Notes under the pieces: model-generated
Seen by the model: only the letters and a program-made list of their open reading frames with translations
Told to the model about the DNA's origin: nothing
Database searches by the model: none
NCBI GenBank assembly: GCA_032716605.1
Contig: CM064492.1
Location: 46,531,403 to 46,595,402 of the forward strand
DNA length: 64,000 nucleotides
Source of the DNA: Paralithodes platypus
Taxonomy: Eukaryota > Arthropoda > Malacostraca > Decapoda > Lithodidae
Direction of reading: 5' to 3'
In this document: positions 8,862 to 22,597 of the stretch, one piece after another
Numbering within the stretch: position 1 is the first letter of the stretch
How the letters are laid out: the number at the start of each line of letters is the position of its first letter
Position numbers and translations under genes: made by a program

Positions 8862-10030
8862 AATTCAATATTGGGCTTATAATAGTGATAGTATCCGGAG
8901 GAAGCTTTGCTACTCATCTGTCCCTAATAGCCCACTGGGGCACAGGAGTCCCGCCGACTCCAGGGCTCGAAGTTTCCGAACTATTTCCATGTCAGAAGTG
9001 ATAACATAAGTAAGCAGGAACCTTTTAGCACCTGGCTTATACATTGCAAAATGAAGTGAAGCCATCGAAAAACTTCATAATATAATTTCAATATTTGGGT
9101 TATGATAGGGATAGTACCCGGAGGAAACTTTTCTTTTATAGTTCAATAATAGCCCACACTATTGGCACCCAGCATATACATTGAACAATGAAGTAAATCC
9201 AACGAAATTCTTCCTACTATAACGTTAATGTTTGGCTTATAATAGGGATAGGATCCGAAGCAAACATTGTTCCTTATAGTTCAACAATAGCGGAACCATT
9301 GGCCCCCCGCTTATGCATTGAATAATGAAGTAAATCCATGGAAAAACTTTGAATTATAAAGTCAATATTTGGCTATAATAGGGATAGTACCCAGAGGAAG
9401 CATTGGTCCTTATCCTTCAACAACAGTGGAACCCTTGGCACCCCGCTTATAAATTGAAAAATGAAGGAAATCCCTCTAACCACTTCCTAATACACATTCA
9501 ATATTTGGTTTACAATAGGGATCGTACCCAGAGGAAATGATGTTCCTTATAGTTCAATAATAGCGGAACCATTGGTCCCCAGCTTATTCATTGAAAAATG
9601 AAGTAAATCCCTCGAAAAACTCCTAATATACTGTCAATATTTAGTTTATAATAGGGAAGTACCCGGAGGAAACGGTGTTTCTTATAGTTCGATAATAGCG
9701 GAACCATTGGCCCCAGCTTATCTATTGACAAATGAAGTAAATCCACCAAAAAACTTCATATAATACTTATATCTAGGAAGATTCCAATCTATCTCTTGTG
9801 CTGTAACTTTCAGTAGAGTGAGGCTCTGAGCTATAGCCTATTGGCCACTTCCGCGCTCGATGTGACGAGCGTGAGAAAACTTCATAATATCGAGTCAATA
9901 TTTGGCTTAAAAATAGGAATAGTAGCCGGAGGAACATTGTTCCTTATAGGTCAACAATATCGGAACCATTGGCCCCCCTCTTATATGTTGAAAAATGAAG
10001 TAAATCCTTCGAAAAACTTCATAATATAAT
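8862..10030. repeat. Diverged ~137-bp tandem repeat
   Basis: The motif tcaatatttggcttataat followed by agggatagtacccggagg recurs at about 8862, 9088, 9225, 9361, 9498, 9634 and 9894. Most spacings are 136-137 bp. The two wider gaps (about 226 and 260 bp) contain extra sequence. Each unit continues with attgttccttatagttcaa, gcggaaccattggccccc, and a gaaaaatgaagtaaatcc block. Copies differ by many substitutions, so this is an old array lying beside the younger 541-bp satellite but sharing no sequence with it. Confidence 0.85.
9785..9880 (+). mobile_element. tRNA-like SINE head, 3'-deleted copy
   Basis: Positions 9785-9880 resemble 10050-10145: ATCTATCTCTT, CAGTAG, the A-box-like TAGCCTATTGGCC, then a GC-rich CTTCCGCGCTCGATG segment and CGTGAGAA. 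Here the sequence then falls back into the 137-bp repeat (aacttcataat) without a B box. It accounts for one of the two over-long repeat spacings. Confidence 0.4.
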
Positions 10031-10049
10031 ATTTATATATCTATATAGG

Positions 10050-10165
10050 AAGAGATCATCTATCTCTTATATTATAAAATTCAGTAGTGATGCTCAAGCT
10101 AGGCCTATTGGCCGCTTCCGTGATCGCGCGCTTGCGTGAGAATTATAGGTTTGACTCCTGTAAGG
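10050..10165 (+). mobile_element. tRNA-derived SINE-like fragment with A and B boxes
   Basis: GCTAGGCCTATTGGCC at 10098-10113 resembles a Pol III A box, and GGTTTGACTCC at 10148-10158 differs from the B-box consensus GGTTCGANTCC by one base. The 35-45 nt spacing fits a tRNA head. No cloverleaf or terminator could be drawn, so this is a SINE relic rather than a tRNA gene. Confidence 0.4.
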
Positions 10166-10504
10166 AGATTAAGAAAACCTAATATTTAGTAGTGGCCCCG
10201 TAATCATTGACGAACATGCCTATTACATAAGGCATCCTCTTCAAACACTAATCCGCCGTAGTTTGAATCTACCGCGCAGAGCATTTAAAATCTGAGGAGC
10301 CTTCATCATGAGCGCATGCGACCTCACTCATGGCTTCAGTCATTATGAATTGGGTTCTCACTACGAAAAAACTTCGTAAAAAATAAAAACAAAAAGAAAA
10401 TAAGAATAACTATCCAATAAGCTTTCCATCATATCGTGGATGTACTTGTGTGGATCTTTGACCAGACGCTGATTCAGGCGTCATTCTTCCTTCACTGACA
10501 TATC
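10166..10504. other. Non-coding spacer between old repeats and satellite
   Basis: No gene, tandem period or mobile-element feature is visible here. It is the left flank of the satellite, which begins abruptly in mid-monomer at 10505. Confidence 0.6.
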
Positions 10505-11844
10505 ACTCTATAGGATTGATAAGCATAAAGAGCTAAGGTAATTGAAATATTTTTTTTTAGTTTAAACCTCTGGGGCATCGAAGGGCAGGGCTCGAAAGAT
10601 TACTGGATTTTGCAAAAGCTGCGGTACTGTACATCACCTATTAATATGCATATGCGAAGCCTAATCGACCTTACACCTTCACAAAAATACAGGTAGACAT
10701 CCTTCCCAAGATAAAAAGGCTGAACTCGAAAAATCTACGGTAAAAGAAAACGGTGCATTGGCCCTCCGGCAGCAGAAACAATTGATACGCACTCCGGGGC
10801 CCTGCCGAAAATTTACGGGTAGGCTAAGCGATATCGGAAAATGCTTTTTTCGCGGTGTACCAAGAACAAAATTTACTTTTTTTTTTACACTTTCCTACTC
10901 AAAAGGATCCCCCTAATGAAAATATACACCCAAACTCTCTTTTCGAAAAACTTCGAAAATTGACCCCGAGAGCTCCAATTTTCCATGACTTGAGTCATCG
11001 AAATTTTGGTTTGAAGATGGAATCTCGATTTTCAATAGCGAGTGCCATACTCTATAGGATTGATAAGCATAAAGAGCTAAGGTAATTGGAATAATCTTTT
11101 TTAGTTTAAACCTCTGGGGTATCGAAGGGCAGGGCGTGCAAGATTACTGGATTTTGCCAAAGCTGCGGTACAGTACATCACCTATTAATATGCATATGCG
11201 AAGCCTAATCGACCTTACACCTCCTCAAAAATACAGGTAGACATTCTTCCCAAGATGAAAAGGCTGAACTCGAAAAGTCTACGGTAAAAGAAAACGGCGC
11301 ATTGGCCCTCCGGCAGCAGAAACAATTGATACGCATTCCGGAGGACTGCCGAAAACTTACGGGTAGGCTAAGCGATATCGGAAATGCTTTTTGCGCAGGG
11401 TACCAAGAACAAAATTTCCTTTTTTTTTTTACACTTTCCTACCCAAAAGGATCCCCCTAATGAAAATATACACCCAAACTCCCTTTACGAAAAACTTCGA
11501 AAATTGACCCGAGAGTTCCAATTTTTCATGACTTGAGTCATCGAAATTTTGGTTTGGAGATGAAATCTCGGTTTTCAATAGCGAGTGCCATACTCTATAG
11601 GATTGATAAGCATAAAGATCTAAGGTAATTTGAATAATCTTTTTTAGTTTAAACCTCTGGGGTATCGAAGGGCAGGGCGCGCAAGATTACTGGATTTTGC
11701 CAAAACTGCGGTACTGTATATCACCTATTAATATGCATATGCGAAGCCTAATCGACCTTACACCTCCTCAAAAATACAGGTAGACATCCTACCCAAGATG
11801 AAAAGGCTGAACTCGAAAAGTCTACGGTAAAAGAAAATGGCGCA

Positions 11845-13470
11845 TTGGCCCTCCGGCAGCATAAACAATTGATACGCACTCCGGAGGCCTGCCGAAAACT
11901 TACGGGTAGGCTAAGCGATATCGGAAAATGCTTCTTTCGCGGGGTACCAAGAACAAAATTTACTTTTTTTTTTTTTATACTTTCCTACTCAAAAGGATCC
12001 CCCTAATGAAAATATACACCCAAACTCCCTTTTCGAAGAACTTCGAAAATTGACCCGAGAGCTCCAATTTTCCATGACTTGAGTCATCGAAATTTTGGTT
12101 TGAAGATGAAATCTCGATGTTCAATACCGAGTGCCATACTCTATAGGATTGATAAGAATAAAGAGCTAAGGTAATTGAAATATTTTTTTTTAGTTTAAAC
12201 CTCTGGGGCATCGAACGGCAGGGCTCGAAAGATTACTGGATTTTGCTAAAACTGCGTTACTGTATATCACCTATTAATATGCATATGCGAAGCCTAATCG
12301 ACCTTACACTTTCTAAAAAATACAGGTAGACATCCTTCCCAAGATGAAAAGGCTGAACTCGAAAAATCTACGGTAAAAGAAAACGGCGCATTGGCCCTCC
12401 GGCAGCAGAAACAATTGATACGGACTCCGGAGGCCTGCCGAAACCTTACGGGTAGGCTAAGCGATGTCGGAAAATGCTTTTTTCGCGAGGTACCAAGAAC
12501 AAAATTTACTTTTTTTTTATACTTTCCTACTCAAAAGGATCCCCCTAATGAAAATATACACCCAAACTCCCTTTTTGAAAAACTTCGAAAATTGACCCCG
12601 AGAGCTCCAATTTTCCATGACTTGAGTCATCGAAATTTTGGTTTGAAGATGAAATCTCGATTTTCAATACCGAGTGCCATACTCTATAGGATTGATAAGC
12701 ATAAAGAGCTAAGGTAATTGAAATATTTATTTTTAGTTTAAACCTCTGGGGCATCGAAGGGCAGGGCTCGAAAGATTACTGGATTTTGCAAAAGCTGCGG
12801 TACTGTACATCACCTATTAATATGCATATGCGAAGCCTAATCGACCTTACACCTCCTCAAAAATACAGGTAGACATCCTTCCCAAGATGAAAAGGCTGAA
12901 CTCGAAAAGTCTACGGTAAAAGAAAATGGCGCATTGGCCCTCCGGCAGCATAAACAATTGATACGCACTCCGGAGGCCTGCCGAAAACTTACGGGTAGGC
13001 TAAGCGATATCGGAAAATGCTTTTTTCGCGGGGTACCAAGAACAAAATTTACTTTTGTTTACACTTTCTTACTAAAAAGGATCTCCGTAATGAAAATATA
13101 CACCCAAACTCCCTTTTAGAAAAACTTCGAAAATTGACCCGAGAGCTCCAATTTTCCATGACTTGAGTCAACGAAATTATGGTTTGGGGATGAAATCTCG
13201 ATTTTCAATGGCGAGTGCCATACTCTATAGGATTGATAAGCATAAAGAGCTAAGGTCATTGGAATATTTGTTTTTTAAACCTCTGGGGCATCAAAGGGCA
13301 GGGCTCGAAAGATTACTGGATTTTGCCAAAACTGCGGTACTGTACATAACCTATTAATATGCATATGCGCAGCCTAATCGACCTTACACCTCCTCAAAAA
13401 TACAGGTAGACATCCTTCCCAAGATGAAAAGGCTGAACTCGAAAAGTCTACGGTAAAAGAAAACGGCGCA
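11845..13470. repeat. Satellite higher-order unit, trimer copy 1
   Basis: Three consecutive monomers of about 546, 543 and 537 bp, of three recognisable subtypes. The third subtype has gtcattggaatatttgtttt in the linker and lacks the agtttaaa form. The same ordered trio recurs at 14537 and 16161. Confidence 0.8.
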
Positions 13471-14012
13471 TTGGCCGTCCGGCAGCAGAAACAATTGATA
13501 CGCACTTCGGAGGCCTGCCGAATACTTACGGGTAGGCTAAGCGATATCAGAAAATGCTTTTTTCGCGGGGTACCAAGAATAAAATTTACGTTTTTTTTAC
13601 ACTTTCCTACTCAAAAGGATCCCCCTAATGAAAATATACACCCAAACTACCTTTTCGAAAAACTTCGAAAATTGACCCGAGAGCTCCAATTTTCCATGAC
13701 TTGAGCCATCGAAATTATGGTTTGGGGATGTAATCTCAATTTTCAATAGCGAGTGCCATACTCTATAGGATTGATAAGCATAAAGATCTAAGGTAATTTG
13801 AATAATCTTTTTTAGTTTAAACCTCTGGGGTATCGAAGGGCAGGGCGCGCAAGATTACTGGATTTTGCCAAAACTGCGGTACTGTATATCACCTATTAAT
13901 ATGCATATGCGAAGCCTAATCGACCTTACACCTCCTCAAAAATACAGGTAGACATCCTTCCCAAGATGAAAAGGCTGAACTCGAAAAGTCTACGGTAAAA
14001 GAAAACGGCGCA

Positions 14013-14536
14013 TTGGCCCTCCGGCAGCAGAAACAATTGATACGCACTCCGGAGGCCTGCCGAAAACTTACGGGTAGGCTAAGCGATATCGAAAAATGCT
14101 TTTTTCGCGGGGTACCAAGAACAAAATTTACTTTTGTTTACACTTTCCTACTCAAAAGGATCTCCCTAATGAAAATATACACCCAAACTCCCTTTTCGAA
14201 AAACTTCGAAAATTGACCCGAGAGCTCCAATTTTCCATGAAATTTTGGTTTGGAGATGAAATCTCGATTTTCAATAGTGAGTGCCATACTCTATAGGATT
14301 GATAAGCATAAAGAGCTAAGGTCATTGGAATATTTGTTTTTTAAACCTCTGGGGCATCAAAGGGCAGGGCTCGAAAGATTACTGGATTTTGCCAAAACTG
14401 CGGTACTGTACATTACCTATTAATATGCATATGCGAAGCCTAATCGACCTTACACCTCCTCAAAAATACAGGTAGACATCCTTCCCAAGATGAAAAGGCT
14501 GAACTCGAAAAGTCTACGATAAAAGAAAACGGCGCA
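14013..14536. repeat. Satellite monomer with 13-bp deletion
   Basis: Only 524 bp long. Near 14240 it reads tccatgaaattttgg, having lost the acttgagtcatcg block. It separates trimer copies 1 and 2. Confidence 0.85.
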
Positions 14537-16160
14537 TTGGCCCTCCGGCAGCAGAAACAATTGATACGCACTCCTGAGGCCTGCCGAAAACTTACGGGTA
14601 GGCTAAGCGATATCGGAAAATGCTTCTTTCGCGGGGTACCAAGAAAAAAATTTACTTTTTTTTTTTATACTTTCCTACTCAAAAGGATCCCCCTAATGAA
14701 AATATACACCCAAACTCCCTTTTCGAAGAACTTCGAAAATTGACCCGAGAGCTCCAATTTTCCATGACTTGAGTCATCGAAATTTTGGTTTGAAGATGAA
14801 ATCTCGATGTTCAATACCGAGTGCCATACTCTATAGGATTGATAAGAATAAAGAGCTAAGGTAATTGAAATATTTTTTTTTAGTTTAAACCTCTGGGGCA
14901 TCGAAGGGCAGGGCTCGAAAGATTACTGGATTTTGCTAAAACTGCGTTACTGTATATCACCTATTAATATGCATATGCGAAGCCTAATCGACCTTACACT
15001 TTCTAAAAAATACAGGTAGACATCCTTCCCAAGATGAAAAGGCTGAACTCGAAAAATCTACGGTAAAAGAAAACGGCGCATTGGCCCTCCGGCAGCAGAA
15101 ACAATTGATACGGACTCCGGAGGCCTGCCGAAACCTTACGGGTAGGCTAAGCGATATCGGAAAATGCTTTTTTCGCGGGGTACCAAGAACAAAATTTACT
15201 TTTTTTTTATACTTTCCTACTCAAAAGGATCCCCCTAATGAAAATATACACCCAAACTCCCTTTTTGAAAAACTTCGAAAATTGACCCCGAGAGCTCCAA
15301 TTTTCCATGACTTGAGTCATCGAAATTTTGGTTTGAAGATGAAATCTCGATTTTCAATACCGAGTGCCATACTCTATAGGATTGATAAGCATAAAGAGCT
15401 AAGGTAATTGAAATATTTATTTTTTGTTTAAACCTCTGGGGCATCGAAGGGCAGGGCTCGAAAGATTACTGGATTTTGCAAAAGCTGCGGTACTGTACAT
15501 CACCTATTAATATGCATATGCGAAGCCTAATCGACCTTACACCTCCTCAAAAATACAGGTAGACATCCTTCCCAAGATGAAAAGGCTGAACTCGAAAAGT
15601 CTACGGTAAAAGAAAATGGCGCATTGGCCCTCCGGCAGCATAAACAATTGATACGCACTCCGGAGGCCTGCCGAAAACTTACGGGTAGGCTAAGCGATAT
15701 CGGAAAATGCTTTTTTCGCGGGGTACCAAGAACAAAATTTACTTTTGTTTACACTTTCCTACTCAAAAGGATCCCCCTAATGAAAATATACACCCAAACT
15801 CCCTTTTCGAAAAACTTCGAAAATTGACCCGAGAGCTCCAATTTTCCATGACTTGAGTCAACGAAATTATGGTTTGGGGATGAAATCTCGATTTTCAATA
15901 GCGAGTGCCATACTCTATAGGATTGATAAGCATAAAGAGCTAAGGTCATTGGAATATTTGTTTTTTAAACCTCTGGGGCATCAAAGGGCAGGGCTCGAAA
16001 GATTAGTGGATTTTGCCAAAACTGCGGTACTGTACATAACCTATTAATATGCATATGCGCAGCCTAATCGACCTTACACCTCCTCAAAAATACAGGTAGA
16101 CATCCTTCCCAAGATGAAAAGGCTGAACTCGAAAAGTCTACGGTAAAAGAAAACGGCGCA
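14537..16160. repeat. Satellite higher-order unit, trimer copy 2
   Basis: Three monomers of 544, 543 and 537 bp (1624 bp). The first two are virtually identical to those of copy 3, which follows immediately. Confidence 0.88.
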
Positions 16161-17784
16161 TTGGCCCTCCGGCAGCAGAAACAATTGATACGCACTCCTG
16201 AGGCCTGCCGAAAACTTACGGGTAGGCTAAGCGATATCGGAAAATGCTTCTTTCGCGGGGTACCAAGAAAAAAATTTACTTTTTTTTTTTATACTTTCCT
16301 ACTCAAAAGGATCCCCCTAATGAAAATATACACCCAAACTCCCTTTTCGAAGAACTTCGAAAATTGACCCGAGAGCTCCAATTTTCCATGACTTGAGTCA
16401 TCGAAATTTTGGTTTGAAGATGAAATCTCGATGTTCAATACCGAGTGCCATACTCTATAGGATTGATAAGAATAAAGAGCTAAGGTAATTGAAATATTTT
16501 TTTTTAGTTTAAACCTCTGGGGCATCGAAGGGCAGGGCTCGAAAGATTACTGGATTTTGCTAAAACTGCGTTACTGTATATCACCTATTAATATGCATAT
16601 GCGAAGCCTAATCGACCTTACACTTTCTAAAAAATACAGGTAGACATCCTTCCCAAGATGAAAAGGCTGAACTCGAAAAATCTACGGTAAAAGAAAACGG
16701 CGCATTGGCCCTCCGGCAGCAGAAACAATTGATACGGACTCCGGAGGCCTGCCGAAACCTTACGGGTAGGCTAAGCGATATCGGAAAATGCTTTTTTCGC
16801 GGGGTACCAAGAACAAAATTTACTTTTTTTTTATACTTTCCTACTCAAAAGGATCCCCCTAATGAAAATATACACCCAAACTCCCTTTTTGAAAAACTTC
16901 GAAAATTGACCCCGAGAGCTCCAATTTTCCATGACTTGAGTCATCGAAATTTTGGTTTGAAGATGAAATCTCGATTTTCAATACCGAGTGCCATACTCTA
17001 TAGGATTGATAAGCATAAAGAGCTAAGGTAATTGAAATATTTATTTTTTGTTTAAACCTCTGGGGCATCGAAGGGCAGGGCTCGAAAGATTACTGGATTT
17101 TGCAAAAGCTGCGGTACTGTACATCACCTATTAATATGCATATGCGAAGCCTAATCGACCTTACACCTCCTCAAAAATACAGGTAGACATCCTTCCCAAG
17201 ATGAAAAGGCTGAACTCGAAAAGTCTACGGTAAAAGAAAATGGCGCATTGGCCCTCCGGCAGCATAAACAATTGATACGCACTCCGGAGGCCTGCCGAAA
17301 ACTTACGGGTAGGCTAAGCGATATCGGAAAATGCTTTTTTCGCGGGGTACCAAGAACAAAATTTACTTTTGTTTACACTTTCCTACTCAAAAGGATCTCC
17401 GTAATGAAAATATACACCCAAACTCCCTTTTAGAAAAACTTCGAAAATTGACCCGAGAGCTCCAATTTTCCATGACTTGAGTCAACGAAATTATGGTTTG
17501 GGGATGAAATCTCGATTTTCAATAGCGAGTGCCATACTCTATAGGATTGATAAGCATAAAGAGCTAAGGTCATTGGAATATTTGTTTTTTAAACCTCTGG
17601 GGCATCAAAGGGCAGGGCTCGAAAGATTAGTGGATTTTGCCAAAACTGCGGTACTGTACATAACCTATTAATATGCATATGCGCAGCCTAATCGACCTTA
17701 CACCTCCTCAAAAATACAGGTAGACATCCTTCCCAAGATGAAAAGGCTGAACTCGAAAAGTCTACGGTAAAAGAAAACGGCGCA
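16161..17784. repeat. Satellite higher-order unit, trimer copy 3
   Basis: Again 544, 543 and 537 bp (1624 bp), in direct tandem with copy 2. The monomer after it (17785) matches the one after copy 1 (13471), so the amplified segment was at least four monomers in one of the events. Confidence 0.88.
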
Positions 17785-20700
17785 TTGGCCCTCCGGCAGC
17801 AGAAACAATTGGTACGCACTTCGGAGGCCTGCCGAATACTTACGGGTAGGCTAAGCGATATCAGAAAATGCTTTTTTCGCGGGGTACCAAGAATAAAATT
17901 TACTTTTGTTTACACTTTCCTACTCAAAAGGATCCCCCTAATGAAAATATACACCCAAACTACCTTTTCGAAAAACTTCGAAAATTGACCCGAGAGCTCC
18001 AATTTTCCATGACTTGAGCCATCGAAATTATGGTTTGGGGATGTAATCTCAATTTTCAATAGCGAGTGCCATACTCTATAGGATTGATAAGCATAAAGAT
18101 CTAAGGTAATTTGAATAATCTTTTTTAGTTTAAACCTCTGGGGTATCGAAGGGCAGGGCGCGCAAGATTACTGGATTTTGCCAAAACTGCGGTACTGTAT
18201 ATCACCTATTAATATGCATATGCGAAGCCTAATCGACCTTACACCTCCTCAAAAATACAGGTAGACATCCTTCCCAAGATGAAAAGGCTGAACTCGAAAA
18301 GTCTACGGTAAAAGAAAACGGCGCATTGGCCCTCCGGCAGCATAAACAATTGATACGCACTCCGGAGGCCTGCCGAAAACTTACGGGTAGGCTAAGCGAT
18401 ATCGTAAAATGTTTTTTTCGCGGGGTACCAAGAACAAAATTTACTTTTGTTTACACTTTCCTACTCAAAAGGATCTCCGTAATGAAAATATACACCCAAA
18501 CTCCCTTTTCGAAAAACTTCGAAAATTGACCCGAGAGCTCCAATTTTCCATGACTTGAGTCAACGAAATTATGGTTTGGGGATGAAATCTCGATTTTCAA
18601 TGGCGAGTGCCATACTCTATAGGATTGATAAGCATAAAGAGCTAAGGTCATTGGAATATTTGTTTTTTAAACCTCTGGGGCATCAAAGGGCAGGGCTCGA
18701 AAGATTACTGGATTTTGCCAAAACTGCGGTACTGTACATCACCTATTAATATGCATATGCGAAGCCTAATCGACCTTACACCTTCTAAAAAATACAGGTA
18801 GACATCCTTCCCAAGATAAAAAGGCTGAACTCGAAAAATCTACGGTAAAAGAAAACGGTGCATTGGCCCTCCGGCAGCAGAAACAATTGATACGCACTTC
18901 GGAGGCCTGCCGAAAACTTACGGGTAGGCTAAGCGATATCGGAAAATGCTTTTTTCGCGGGGTACCAAGAACAAAATTTACTTTTTGTTTACACTTTCCT
19001 ACTCAAAAGGATCCCACTAATGAAAATATACACCCAAACTCCCTTTTCGAAAAACTTCGAAAATTGACCCGAGAGCTCCAATTTTCCATGACTTGAGTCA
19101 TCGAAATTTAGGTTTGGAGATGAAATCTCGATTTTCAAAAGCGAGTGCCATACTCTATAGGATTGATAAGCATAAAGAGCTAAGGTAATTGGAATAATCT
19201 TTTTTAGTTTAAACCTCTGGGGCATCGAAGGGCAGGGCGCGAAAGATTATTGGATTTTGCTAAAACTGCGGTACTGTATATCACCTATTAATAATATGCA
19301 TATGCGAAGCCTAATCGACCATACACCTCTTCAAAAATACAGGTAGACATCCTTCCCAAGATGAAAAGGCTGAACTCGAAAAGTCTACGGTAAAAGAAAA
19401 CGGCGCATTGGCCCTCCGGCAGCAGAAACAATTGATACGCACTTCGGAGGCCTGACGAAAACTTACGGGTAGGCTAAGCGATATCGGAAAATGCTTTTTT
19501 CGCGGGGTACCAAGAACAAAATTTACTTTTTTTTTTACACTTTCCTACTCAAAAGGATCCCCCTAATGAAAATATACACCCAAACTCCCTTTTCGAAAAA
19601 CTTCGAAAATTGACCTGAGAGCTCCAATTTTCCATGACTTGAATCATCAAAATTTTGGTTTGAAGATGAAATCTCAAATTTCAATAGCGGGTGCCATACT
19701 CTATAGGATTGATAAGCATAAAGAGCTAAGGTAATTGGTATAATTTTTTTTAGTTTAAACCTCTGGGGCATCGAAGGGCAGGGCGCGAAAGATTACTGGA
19801 TTTTGCCAAAACTGCGGTACTGTATATCACCTATTAATATGCATATGCGAAGCCTAATCGACCTTACACCTCCTCAAAAATACAGGTAGACATCCTTCCC
19901 AAGATGAAAAGGCTGAACTCGAAAAGTCTACGGTAAAAGAAAACGGCGCATTGGCCCTCCGGCAGCAGAAACAATTGATACGCACTTCGGAGGCCTGCCG
20001 AAAACTTACGGGTAGGCTAAGCGATATCGGAAAATGCTTTTTTCGCGGGGTAACAAGAACAAAATTTACTTTTTTTTTTACACTTTCCTACTCAAAAGGA
20101 TCCCCCTAATGAAAATATACACCTAAACTCCCTTTTCGAAAAACTTCGAAAATTGACCCGAGAGCTCCAATTTTCCATGACTTGAGTCATCGAAATTTTG
20201 GTTTGGAGATGACATCTCGATTTTCAATACCGAGTGCCATACTCTATAGGATTGATAAGCATAAAGAGCTAAGGTAATTGGAATATTTTTTTTTAGTTTA
20301 AACCTCTGGGGCATCTAAGGGTAGGGCGCGAAAGATTAGTGGATTTTGCCAAAACTGCGTTACTGTATATCACCTATTAATATGCATATGCGAAGCCTAA
20401 TCGACCTTACACTTTCTAAAAAATACAGGTAGCCATCCTTCCCAAGATAAAAAAGCTGAACTCGAAAAATCTACGGTAAAAGAAAACGGCGCATTGGCCC
20501 TCCGGCAGCAGAAACAATTGATACGCACTCCTGAGGCCTGCCGAATACTTACGGGTAGGCTAAGCGATATCGGAAAATGTTTTTTTCGCGGGGTAACAAG
20601 AACAAAATTTACTTTTTTTTTTACACTTTCCTACTCAAAAGGATCCCCCTAATGAAAATATACACCTAAACTCCCTTTTCGAAAAACTTCGAAAATTGAC

Positions 20701-22120
20701 CCGAGAGCTCCAATTTTCAATGACTTGAGTCATCGAAATTTTGGTTTGGCGATGACATCTCGATTATCAATACCGAGTGCCATACTCTATAGGATTGATA
20801 AGCATAAAGAGCTAAGGTAATTGGAATATTTTTTTTAGTTTAAACCTCTGGGGCATCGAAGGGCAGGGCGCGAAAGATTAGTGGATTTTGCCAAAACTGC
20901 GGTACTGTATATCACCTATTAATATGCATATGCGAAGCCTAATCGACCTTACACCTCCTCAAAAATACAGGTAGACATCCTTCCCAAGATGAAAAGGCTG
21001 AACTCGAAAAGTCTACGGTAAAAGAAAACGGCGCATTGGCCCTCCGGCAGCAGAAACAATTGATACGCATTTCGGAGGCCTGACGAAAACTTACGGGTAG
21101 GCTAAGCGATATCGGAAAATGTTTTTTTCGCGGGGTACCAAGAACAAAATTTACTTTTTTTTTACACTTTCCTACTCAAAAGGATCCCACTAATGAAAAT
21201 ATACACCCAAACTCCCTTTTCGAAAAACTTCGAAAATTGACCCGAGAGCTCCAATTTTCCATGACTTGAGTCATCGAAATTTAGGTTTGGAGATGAAATC
21301 TCGATTTTCAAAAGCGAGTGCCATACTCTATAGGATTGATAAGCATAAAAGAGCTAAGGTAATTGGAATAATCTTTTTTAGTTTAAACCTCTGGGGCATC
21401 GAAGGGCAGGGCGCGAAAGATTCCTGGATTTTGCCAAACCTGCGGTACTGTATATCACCTATTAATATACATATGCGAAGCCTAATCGACCTTACACCTC
21501 CTCAAAAATACAGGTAGACATCCTTCCCAAGATGAAAAGGCTGAACTCGAAAAGTTTACGGTAAAAGAAAACGGCGCATTGGCTCTCCGGCAGCAGAAAC
21601 AATTGATACGCACTTCGGAGGCCTGCCGAAAACTTATGGGTAGGCTAAGCGTATCGGAAAATGCTTTTTTCGCGGGGTACCAAGAACAAAATTTACTTTT
21701 TTTTTACACTTTCCTACTCAAAAGGATCCCACTAATGAAAATATACACCCAAACTCCCTTTTCGAAAAACTTCGAAAATTGACCCGAGAGCTCCAATTTT
21801 CCATGACTTGAGTCATCGAAATTTTGGTTTGAAGATGAAATCTCAAATTTCAATAGCGAGTGCCATACTCTATAGGATTGATAAGCATAAAGAGCTAAGG
21901 TAATTGGTATAATTTTTTTTTAGTTTAAACCTCTGGGGCATCGAAGGGCAGGGCGCGAAAGATTACTGGATTTTGCCAAAACTGCGGTACTGTATATCAC
22001 CTATTAATATGCATATGCGAAGCCTAATCGACCTTACACCTCCTCAAAAATACAGGTAGACATCCTTCCCAAGATGAAAAGGCTGAACTCGAAAAGTCTA
22101 CGGTAAAAGAAAACGGCGCA

Positions 22121-22597
22121 TTGGCCCTCCGGCAGCATAAACAATTGATACGCACTCCGGAGGCCTGCCGAAAACTTACGGGTAGGCTAAGCGATATCGT
22201 AAAATGTTTTTTTCGCGGGGTAATATACACCCAAACTCCCTTTTCGAAAAACTTCGAAAATTGACCCGTGAGCTCCAATTTTCCATGACTTGAGTCAACG
22301 AAATTATGGTTTGGGGATGAAATCTCGATTTTCAATGGCGAGTGCCATACTCTATAGGATTGATAAGCATAAAGAGCTAAGGTCATTGGAATATTTGTTT
22401 TTTAAACCTCTGGGGCATCAAAGGGCAGGGCTCGAAAGATTACTGGATTTTGCCAAAACTGCGGTACTGTACATAACCTATTAATATGCATATGCGCAGC
22501 CTAATCGACCTTACACCTCCTCAAAAATACAGGTAGACATCCTTCCCAAGATGAAAAGGCTGAACTCGAAAAGTCTACGATAAAAGAAAACGGCGCA
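22121..22597. repeat. Satellite monomer with 60-bp internal deletion
   Basis: Only 477 bp long. At about 22220 cgcggggta is joined directly to atatacaccc, removing the ccaagaac...aatgaaa segment that includes the KpnI half-site, the T-tract and the BamHI-like block. It is otherwise of the 537-bp subtype. Confidence 0.88.
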
